This document shows, piece by piece, positions 1 through 5,581 of a DNA stretch of 6,247 bases. Below the pieces are notes generated by a model. That model did no database searches. It saw only the letters and a list, made by a program, of their open reading frames with translations, and was not told where the DNA came from. Both the position numbers and the translations under genes were made by a program. The first letter of the stretch is position 1, and every line of letters begins with the position of its first letter. This DNA comes from Gemmatimonadota bacterium (GTDB lineage Bacteria; Latescibacterota; UBA2968; UBA8231): NCBI GenBank assembly GCA_002712305.1, contig PATE01000019.1:27114-33360 (forward strand), in the 5' to 3' direction.

Positions 1-1
1 G

Positions 2-1312
2 CGGCCGCCGACCGTCCTGTTCTACAGTCGTCGCATCGGAATTCAGGATGGCTACGGAATCCCTGTGACGTACGGTGCGAAACTCACGGGACGCGTGGGT
101 GCTTATGAGGTAGGTCTGCTGAACTCGATGACAGATCCCGCTGTGTTTCGTGACGGGGTGGAGCAGGACGAGTATCTGTCTGACACCGGCGATTGGTACG
201 ACGACGACGCTCTTGACGACTTGAGCGACCGCGAGCAGGATGCGCTCTCCTTCATAGATACGGTCACTGTCGACGTCATCGATACTCTCGACGTAGATCG
301 CACGGTGTTCACCGTTGCACGAGTGAAACGCGATATCCTCGGTCGTTCAAATGTGGGTATCATGCTCGCCGATCGCTCTCCAGGTGAAGACGAGGACTAC
401 AATCGAACCGCGGGAGTAGACGCAAATCTGTCCTTCCTCGATGGTTCGGTGAATGTGATGGGATTCGCCGCTCAGAGTTGGACACCTGGCCTCTCCGGCC
501 AGGATCGTGCCGCTTACGTCGAACTCGATCGGCGATGGGGGGTCGCCGAGTTCAACACGTCCTTCCTCGATGTGGGTGAGAACTTCAACCCGGAGATCGG
601 GTTCGTGCCGCGCGATGACGTCCGTCGGTTCAAGACGCGGACCAGCTATCGGCCTCGATCCTCCCTCGGCTGGATTCGACTCTACTCTCTGGGGGTCTCG
701 TGGACCCATTTGCTTGACCGTGACAATACGCTGCAGACGCGGCGTCTGAATGGATCGGCTTTCGTCAATCTGGAGGCGGGTGACTGGATCGGCATCGAGG
801 TGCACGAGCGATTCGAGCGCCTCGACGAATCCTTTGAGATTCACGATGACATCGATATCCCGGATGGGAAGTTCAGTTTCACGGAGGCGAGTCTTGGCTT
901 CTTTCTCAGCAATGCGCGTCGCATCGGCGGGCGAGGCCAGATCGCCGTGGGCGGCTTCTTCGGGGGCACGCGTCGGCGAGCTGACGTGGAAATCAGTTAC
1001 AAGGCCAACGAGCAAGTCAGTCTGGAATCGGCCTACGAGATCAATCGCGTCGAGTTGCCGGCGGGGTCGTTCACGACTCATCGGGCCAGTCAACGAATGC
1101 TGCTGACGCTCTCCACCGATCTCTACATTCGTGGTCTTGCACAATGGAACAGTCAGCGAGAGGTTGTGGGGGGGAATCTCCTGCTCGGCTATCGCTACAA
1201 GCCGGGCAGTGATCTGTTCCTCGTGTACAATCATCTGTTTGACACCGACGACAGCCTGCATCAGCTCGATCGCTCGATCCAGCTCAAGTTGGCATACTAC
1301 TGGAGCCCCTGA
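2..1312 (+). CDS. DUF5916 family outer-membrane-type protein, C-terminal part (5' truncated)
   Basis: The frame is open from base 2 and ends at TGA 1310-1312, giving about 436 residues with no start in the window. The ATG and GTG codons near 62-128 lie inside conserved sequence and are not starts. Motifs I recognise from DUF5916 are LFYSRRIG close to the window start, GAKLTGRVG, VKRDILGRSNVG, GVDANLSF, FNPEIGFVPRDDVRRF and, near the end, GYRYKPGSDLFLVYN followed by a final strand LKLAYYW. Alternating polar and aromatic strands suggest a beta-barrel ending with an outer-membrane-type C-terminal strand. Family members are usually roughly 700-850 residues, with an N-terminal CBM9-like carbohydrate-binding domain and a signal peptide; both would lie upstream of this window. 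The cellular role is not established; a surface binding or uptake role is inference. An Asp/Glu-rich stretch at 134-301 looks like an insertion. The next gene starts 90 bases downstream. Confidence 0.82.
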   Translation, partial: RPPTVLFYSRRIGIQDGYGIPVTYGAKLTGRVGAYEVGLLNSMTDPAVFRDGVEQDEYLSDTGDWYDDDALDDLSDREQDALSFIDTVTVDVIDTLDVDRTVFTVARVKRDILGRSNVGIMLADRSPGEDEDYNRTAGVDANLSFLDGSVNVMGFAAQSWTPGLSGQDRAAYVELDRRWGVAEFNTSFLDVGENFNPEIGFVPRDDVRRFKTRTSYRPRSSLGWIRLYSLGVSWTHLLDRDNTLQTRRLNGSAFVNLEAGDWIGIEVHERFERLDESFEIHDDIDIPDGKFSFTEASLGFFLSNARRIGGRGQIAVGGFFGGTRRRADVEISYKANEQVSLESAYEINRVELPAGSFTTHRASQRMLLTLSTDLYIRGLAQWNSQREVVGGNLLLGYRYKPGSDLFLVYNHLFDTDDSLHQLDRSIQLKLAYYWSP

Positions 1313-1402
1313 TCATTCCGTGAGCCGTGTGAATCTGAGCAGTAAAGCTGCATATTAGGACGTCACCTCCACCTCTACCTGGACACCGACGCTACTCTCG
1401 CC

Positions 1403-1522
1403 ATGCTCATCTGGATCTTCGCAGCCACCTGTGCAGGCCTCCTGATCATGACCGGCCGAAGCTGGATGGAATTCACCCAGCGTGCCGATCAATTGAATCG
1501 AGAGATCGGTGAACTGGAGTGA
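1403..1522 (+). CDS. Small membrane-anchor peptide; N-terminal part of an interrupted coiled-coil gene
   Basis: This is a 39-residue frame from ATG 1403 to TGA 1520-1522. Residues 2-17 are a hydrophobic run (LIWIFAATCAGLLIMT) that could form one short membrane segment or uncleaved anchor. Arg19 and Arg27 follow it, which by the positive-inside rule places the C-terminal side in the cytoplasm. Residues 28-39 (ADQLNREIGELE) begin a coiled coil with Leu31, Ile35 and Leu38 in core spacing. The coiled coil resumes directly after the stop, in the same frame and heptad register, so I read this as the front end of one 113-codon gene rather than a finished protein. No clear SD precedes the ATG, and the frame is closed upstream by TAA at 1343-1345, so ATG 1403 is the best start available. 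I do not recognise a family. Confidence 0.5.
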   Translation: MLIWIFAATCAGLLIMTGRSWMEFTQRADQLNREIGELE

Positions 1523-1744
1523 TTGATCGAGGAACACACCAAGCGCCTCGAGGAGGTCAGGGCTCGTGTACAGGAGGTGAAGGAGCAGATCGCCGCCAAG
1601 GTCGAAGAGTGCGACGAACTGGATCGGCGTGTGGGCGAACTCGAGGAGGAGCTCAAGACTCTGGAGACACAACTCGAGCGACTGAAACCGAAGAGCAGAC
1701 AGGTCGACAAGAACGACAACGAGGACTGGTTGTGGAAGAGGTAG
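1523..1744 (+). CDS. Coiled-coil segment; C-terminal part of an interrupted coiled-coil gene
   Basis: This frame encodes 73 residues, opening with TTG directly after the TGA at 1520-1522 and ending at TAG 1742-1744. It is almost entirely one long Glu/Arg/Lys-rich helix, with Leu, Val and Ile recurring at 3-4 spacing up to the LETQLERL stretch, followed by a polar, basic tail ending WLWKR. A single Cys sits in a core 'a' position. As a separate gene it would need TTG initiation; GGTGA at 1508-1512 is a possible weak SD, and GGAG at 1516-1519 is too close. Because frame and heptad phase match the preceding anchor peptide, it more likely belongs to a single product of 1403-1744. Alternatives are a recent C-to-T nonsense change (CGA to TGA), a sequencing error, readthrough, or two translationally coupled genes. 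No family is recognised. Confidence 0.5.
   Translation: MIEEHTKRLEEVRARVQEVKEQIAAKVEECDELDRRVGELEEELKTLETQLERLKPKSRQVDKNDNEDWLWKR
1735..1741 (+). promoter_or_regulatory. Ribosome binding site for the second coiled-coil gene
   Basis: GAAGAGG lies 8 bases before ATG 1750 and supports that start over the in-frame GTG at 1732, which would sit on top of the SD. It lies inside the last codons of the preceding frame, so the two genes are probably translationally coupled. Confidence 0.5.
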
Positions 1745-1749
1745 TCGGC

Positions 1750-2073
1750 ATGGCCGCTATTGGTTCTCTGGTGGGCTTCGCTCTGGTTAAGGCTTATTCC
1801 AGCAAGACGCTCAACGAGCTACGTGCCGAGTACGGTCGCCTGATGACGCAGGAGCGTCACCTGCGGCAACAGTGCGAGCACGAAGAGGACGAACTCGAGA
1901 GTGCCGAAGCACGCATGGAGCAGTTGGACACGGACAAGGACAACCTCAGCAAGGACGCGGACAGGTTGTCGGCGGAAATCGAACGTGTCGATGGAGAGGT
2001 CCAGCGCGCCAAGGGTGACGATGAGGACGAGGACGGCTCAGCCAGCGACGAGGGAGAGGGGTCAGCGGGATGA
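1750..2073 (+). CDS. Small membrane-anchored coiled-coil protein with acidic tail
   Basis: The protein has 107 residues, starts at ATG 1750 and ends at TGA 2071-2073. Residues 1-16 are a short hydrophobic, Gly/Ala-rich segment (IGSLVGFALV) that could anchor the protein in a membrane, although it is short for a full span. From Leu21 to Ala87 the sequence keeps an unbroken 3-4 heptad pattern (Leu21, Leu24, Tyr28, Leu31, Leu38, Cys42, Leu49, Met56, Leu59, Leu66, Leu73, Ile77, Val80, Val84), predicting about 65 residues of continuous coiled coil. The last 18 or so residues are an acidic Asp/Glu/Ser/Gly tail, probably disordered. The layout of anchor, coil and tail, the length and a core-position Cys all match the preceding interrupted gene, so the two may be paralogues or partners. 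Its stop overlaps the hydrolase start as ATGA. No function is recognised. Confidence 0.75.
   Translation: MAAIGSLVGFALVKAYSSKTLNELRAEYGRLMTQERHLRQQCEHEEDELESAEARMEQLDTDKDNLSKDADRLSAEIERVDGEVQRAKGDDEDEDGSASDEGEGSAG
2052..2061 (+). promoter_or_regulatory. Strong ribosome binding site for the ceramidase-like gene
   Basis: The purine run GGGAGAGGGG lies 8 bases before ATG 2070, within the acidic-tail codons of the upstream coiled-coil gene. Together with the ATGA stop/start overlap it fixes ATG 2070 as the start and implies coupled translation of the two proteins. Confidence 0.7.
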
Positions 2074-3557
2074 GTCGTTCCGGTCAGGCATTGATGGCCG
2101 GCGTCGCCGCCGTCGATATCACCGGCACTGCTCGAGAGCAGACGGACGATCCACTCTACGGTCGGATCGATGCGGAAGCCGCCGCCGACCGGTTATTCGT
2201 AAAGGCTCTCGTCCTGCAAAACGGTTCGACGACGGCTGTGGTGATCACCATCGATGCTGTGGCGATCGAAGAGATCGGATCTATCCGCAACAACTATCTG
2301 GCTACCGTGCGACAGGCGTTGTCGTCAGAGCTGACGATCGAACCCACGTGTGTGCTCGTCAATGCCAGCCACTGCCACGGCGTCGTCTGCAGCGATGTGG
2401 CCGAGCGGACGATCGAAGCTGTTCGACAGGCGAAGGCGCAGCTGGTGCCCGTCCGGGTTGGTGTGGGTACGGGTCATGAAGACCACATCATGGAGAATCG
2501 TCGGCTTCGTTTGAAGGGCGGTCACGTGGCAGACGTGAGGCACGCCTACAGCCTGCCGCCCGATGACGAGATCGCCTCTGTGGGGCCTGTCGATCCGCAG
2601 ATCGGCATCCTTAGACTCGACCGACTTGACGGTGGGACCCTTGCTGTCGTCTACCACTTCGCCTGCCACCCGATCATCGGCGTCCCCAGTGGCGCCAACA
2701 CGGCCGACATCTCTGGCTTCGCCAGTCGTGTCATCGAGGATCAACTCGGCGGCGGCGCGATGGCCCTGTTCCTCCAGGGCTGCGGTGCGGATATCAACCC
2801 GATCCTCTATCGAGACTTCGACAATCCGCCCGATGCCCGGACTCACGGTGCTCGCCTTGGCCTGAGCACGATGCGCGGTGTGGTGGATGTAACCTGTGAC
2901 GACGATGCACGTCTCGGCCTGATTCAACGGACCATCCAGATTCCACGGGCAGATCTGAGTTTGCGAATCGCCGAGATGGAGCAGGAACAGAAGCAGCTGC
3001 TGGCTTCATTGCGGCCGACGAATCTGAATCTGAAGAGTTACGTCCCTCTACTGATCAAACACCGCCTGTCGCCTGAGTATCCCTCCTACGATGCTCATCG
3101 GTATCTGCATGAGGAATCGTTGGGGCGGCAGGATCTGCGTCGGCTGGATACGAAGAACCAGCAGCAGATGGAGGTCTACAGCGCCAACATCACGATCATG
3201 GAGCAACTGACGAGGCTGCAGGTCAATCTCGACCTGCTGCGCAATCACCAGCGTCGATTCATCGAGGACGGTACGGGATTCATCGATGCAGAGGTGGTGG
3301 CGTTGCGCGTGGGAGACTTCGTGTTGGTCACATTCCCGGGTGAATTGTCTGTCGAACTGGGACTTCGCATCAAGGCAGATTCACCGCATGCACATACCTT
3401 CGTGTCCGGTGTCACCAACGGTTATCTCTATTACACGCCGACGGTGGAGCAACTGGCCAATCGGGGGCGGGCGCAGGAGGACAGCGATTGTCTGGTGGAC
3501 GAGTCCTGGGAAAAAGTGTTCACCGACCACGTGGATCAGATGCTCAAGCAGGTGTAG
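2070..3557 (+). CDS. Neutral/alkaline ceramidase-like amide hydrolase (N-terminal catalytic domain type)
   Basis: This 495-residue protein has the landmarks of the neutral/alkaline non-lysosomal ceramidase N-terminal domain (PF04734). Residues 10-18 are AGVAAVDIT, the usual opening strand. NASHCH at 98-103 matches the family's His-x-His metal site, ACHP at 198-201 supplies a second His (200), GCGADINP spans 237-244, PGE at 423-425 supplies the expected Glu, and GYLYYTPT at 451-458 supplies the expected Tyr. Thus candidates for all four zinc ligands described for Pseudomonas neutral ceramidase (His, His, Glu, Tyr) are present, and I expect an active zinc enzyme. It lacks the C-terminal domain of secreted ceramidases and has no signal peptide, so it is probably cytoplasmic. 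Residues about 290-400 form a charged, helix-rich insertion without catalytic motifs. Many stand-alone bacterial members have unknown amide substrates, so ceramide is not assured. It is coupled to the upstream coiled-coil gene. Confidence 0.83.
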   Translation: MSRSGQALMAGVAAVDITGTAREQTDDPLYGRIDAEAAADRLFVKALVLQNGSTTAVVITIDAVAIEEIGSIRNNYLATVRQALSSELTIEPTCVLVNASHCHGVVCSDVAERTIEAVRQAKAQLVPVRVGVGTGHEDHIMENRRLRLKGGHVADVRHAYSLPPDDEIASVGPVDPQIGILRLDRLDGGTLAVVYHFACHPIIGVPSGANTADISGFASRVIEDQLGGGAMALFLQGCGADINPILYRDFDNPPDARTHGARLGLSTMRGVVDVTCDDDARLGLIQRTIQIPRADLSLRIAEMEQEQKQLLASLRPTNLNLKSYVPLLIKHRLSPEYPSYDAHRYLHEESLGRQDLRRLDTKNQQQMEVYSANITIMEQLTRLQVNLDLLRNHQRRFIEDGTGFIDAEVVALRVGDFVLVTFPGELSVELGLRIKADSPHAHTFVSGVTNGYLYYTPTVEQLANRGRAQEDSDCLVDESWEKVFTDHVDQMLKQV

Positions 3558-4947
3558 CAACGAACTGCAGGCTATAGAGGTCAGCGTCGCTGAGCACGAA
3601 ACGTAGGCGTACGGGTTTTCCGGCCAGAGAGCTTACATCGCCGGACCCTTTCCAGGTGACGCGCCGATCCAACTCATCCCCATAGATCTCATCGGCATCG
3701 CGAAGGACAAACCCCTTGATGGCTTTTCCGTTCTCCTCCTGGATCTCTACGCGCACCGAACCCGCCGCAGATGTGGCCACATTGAGGCTGAGCTGATTCC
3801 CCTCGAAAGTGAGGGTGCGTGTCAGAAGCTCGCCGTCCCTGAGTGGCGCGTTGGCCGAGACGAACCCATCAGCGCGAACGGTGAAGCGTCGCAGTCGACA
3901 GCCATCCCCACGGTAGTATCCCTCGGTGGTGAAGATGGACAATTCCTTCGGCGCACTGGGTAGATCGTTGGCTGTCTCGAGGATGCCCCAGGCGGTCATA
4001 TTGTTGCGATTCTCCCAGCGTTCGGGCTGTAGACCAGGTCGAACGAGGGCCTCCGTCCAGCGCTTGAATCGCAGGCCGTCGCGACTGGTCATGTACACGG
4101 CATCGGACATGCCATTGTGCTCGTGGCCATACATCGATCGCTCGGGGACGAAGCGCTTCGGGAAGCCCATATAGATGTGGGGTGCACGGTAGTAGGGCGT
4201 CACGGCGTTGGTGTAGAGATGCTCCAAGGGCGCATCGCCAAAGTCGATAAACTTCGGCTTCGTCCACTTGCGAAAGTCTTTGGATGTGCAGGTCATGATG
4301 TGACGTGTACGCTGACCGTCGATGTAGACGGAATGCCGATGGTAGTCGACGTAACATTCCCGCAGCGGATCCCAGAAGGCGAGATTCTGCGAGTCGAAGG
4401 CGCCTTCGGTGATGACGGGGTCCTTGCGCAGCAACTCCCAATGAATACCGTCGGCCGACTTGAAGGCGTACAGGGCCCGACCATGACTGCCCAGCGCCTT
4501 GTATTGCTCTCCCTCGCGGCATTTGGGATTGGGATCCCGGAAGGGCGTGAAATTGTGGGATCCGTATCCCTCCCAGATCACATTGTTGCGCGTCGAGCCT
4601 TGATAGTTCACCAGCCCCACATCGGGCCGTTCCCAGTTGATACCATCCCGACTCTCTGCATAACACACGACCTGCCGCTTCGTACTATGCCCACCCGGAT
4701 CGTAGTGCGTCCCGCGGTAGTACATGCGGAACAGCTTGCCGTCCTGAAACACCGTGTGGTAGCAGCAGGTGTTGCCTTCCCACGGCACATTGTGGTCGAT
4801 GGCGACATTGCGGGGCACCGGTTTCTGCAGGCGTAGCTCGACACGCTGCAGATCTTCGATGAGATAGTCGTCGATGAACAACTCGCGGCGCGATCCGAGA
4901 GAGATCGGTTTTTCATTCTTGCCTTTGGATCGCTTCGACGTCGCCAT
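3544..4947 (-). CDS. GH32/GH43-like five-bladed beta-propeller protein, putative glycosidase-related
   Basis: I place the start at ATG 4947-4945 (467 residues): GAGAG lies 7 bases upstream, whereas the longer TTG frame from 5034 has no SD and adds 29 unconserved residues. The protein opens with a Lys/Ser-rich stretch and then ELFIDDYLI at 22-30, a hallmark of a family common in Planctomycetota and Verrucomicrobiota and usually annotated as glycosyl-hydrolase-32-like. Repeated blade motifs follow: PWEG, MYYRG, SRDGINWERP, SADGIHWE, DPLRECYVDYHRH, EHLYTNAVTPYYRAPHIYMGFPKRF, TSRDGLRFKRW and ENRNNMTAWG. Together they fit a five-bladed arabinanase/invertase-like fold. The last 120 or so residues form a beta-sandwich (TSAAGSVRVEIQEENGK, VRLRFVLSDADLYSLQF). 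There is no signal peptide. Substrate and catalytic activity are unknown. Its 3' end overlaps that of the ceramidase-like gene by 14 bases. Confidence 0.82.
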   Translation of the reverse strand: MATSKRSKGKNEKPISLGSRRELFIDDYLIEDLQRVELRLQKPVPRNVAIDHNVPWEGNTCCYHTVFQDGKLFRMYYRGTHYDPGGHSTKRQVVCYAESRDGINWERPDVGLVNYQGSTRNNVIWEGYGSHNFTPFRDPNPKCREGEQYKALGSHGRALYAFKSADGIHWELLRKDPVITEGAFDSQNLAFWDPLRECYVDYHRHSVYIDGQRTRHIMTCTSKDFRKWTKPKFIDFGDAPLEHLYTNAVTPYYRAPHIYMGFPKRFVPERSMYGHEHNGMSDAVYMTSRDGLRFKRWTEALVRPGLQPERWENRNNMTAWGILETANDLPSAPKELSIFTTEGYYRGDGCRLRRFTVRADGFVSANAPLRDGELLTRTLTFEGNQLSLNVATSAAGSVRVEIQEENGKAIKGFVLRDADEIYGDELDRRVTWKGSGDVSSLAGKPVRLRFVLSDADLYSLQFVATPA

Positions 4948-4971
4948 TTCGGTACTCTCTTGCTTTGCGTT

Positions 4972-5034
4972 TTGTCGGGGGCTTTCCTCGGCGACAAGTA
5001 ACGACGGGACGTCCTTCGTGACCAGCCCCGACAA
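4972..5034. repeat. Spaced inverted repeat in a divergent intergenic spacer
   Basis: The spacer 4948-5067 separates the propeller gene (-) from the membrane-protein gene (+). It contains perfect 9-bp arms TTGTCGGGG (4972-4980) and CCCCGACAA (5026-5034), with 45 bases between them. The arms can be extended inward by CT/AG if one G is bulged. An 8-bp palindrome, GGACGTCC, sits at 5007-5014 between the arms. Possible roles are a repressor operator for two divergent promoters or a long hairpin in a leader. I see no convincing -35/-10 pair. If the propeller gene used the TTG at 5034, this repeat would be coding, which I consider less likely. Confidence 0.45.
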
Positions 5035-5055
5035 TTGCTCAATTCAGATGACGGT

Positions 5056-5060
5056 GGAGG
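5056..5060 (+). promoter_or_regulatory. Ribosome binding site for the membrane-protein gene
   Basis: GGAGG lies 7 bases before ATG 5068 and decides this start over the in-frame TTG at 5035, which has no SD and falls beside the inverted-repeat arm. Confidence 0.7.
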
Positions 5061-5581
5061 CCGAGAGATGCCGCTAGAGAAACAGATGGATCCGAGGCCA
5101 CTTCGGTTTCTTCAAGCCGCGGTGCTGGCTCTGGCAGCAGCTTTCCTGCAGCAGATCGTCCACGTGTCGACACACGGATTTGTGGCGCTCGCCGTGGGCA
5201 AACACTGGGACATGTTGAATCTGTTCGCTTCGGGCACCAGTTGGCCCGGCGAACCCATACCGTCGGGGGATGGCTGGGTCGCCGGCAGTGCAGCCATCGT
5301 CGGCATCATCGCTGGTGGCGTCGGACTGCTGCTGCTGAACCATGCCACCCTCATCGCTCGACCGAGACGGCGTCAGGCTCTCTTCTACTATGCCGCCATC
5401 AGCTGGATCGCCGGGTTCGGATATCTGTTCATCGATGCCATCTTCTTCAGTCCTGGTGGGAGCAACATCGGCGATTGGCGCAAGGTGATCGCTCTGTTCG
5501 GCGGGAGTTGGTCCGTTCGCCTGCCCATTCTGGCTATCGGACTCGCCGGAACCCTGGCCACTTACGTGTGGATGTCGAAGG

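Noticed and set aside
1-8. NotI recognition sequence GCGGCCGC at the very start, as a cloning junction
   Set aside because: The bases read through in frame into the conserved SRRIG region of the DUF5916 gene, so it can be natural coding sequence, and nothing vector-like is visible.
347-1261. 304-codon open frame on the minus strand opposite the DUF5916 gene
   Set aside because: It is an antisense shadow: the plus strand carries clear family motifs over the whole stretch, and the minus product has no recognisable domain.
1338-1352. Small hairpin (GCAG/CTGC) after the DUF5916 stop as a terminator
   Set aside because: It has only four base pairs and no T-tract, which is not enough for a terminator call.
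1520-1550. Selenocysteine reading of the TGA at 1520-1522
   Set aside because: The only nearby structure is a 5-bp stem (CGAGG 1528-1532 with CCTCG 1546-1550) with a 13-base loop, too weak for a bacterial SECIS. An exposed coiled-coil position is also an unlikely place for Sec.
1519-1749. Upstream extension of the second coiled-coil gene to an earlier start
   Set aside because: The extension is Arg/Gly/Thr-rich and overlaps the first coiled coil in another frame. The SD at 1735-1741 and the hydrophobic N-terminus support ATG 1750.
1310-2073. Alternative genetic code with TGA as a sense codon
   Set aside because: TGA ends the DUF5916 gene, the second coiled-coil gene and the propeller gene, and Trp is encoded by TGG, so the code is standard.
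4117-4836. 239-codon open frame on the plus strand opposite the propeller gene
   Set aside because: The minus strand encodes conserved propeller motifs throughout. The plus frame has no SD or family features and arises from codon bias.
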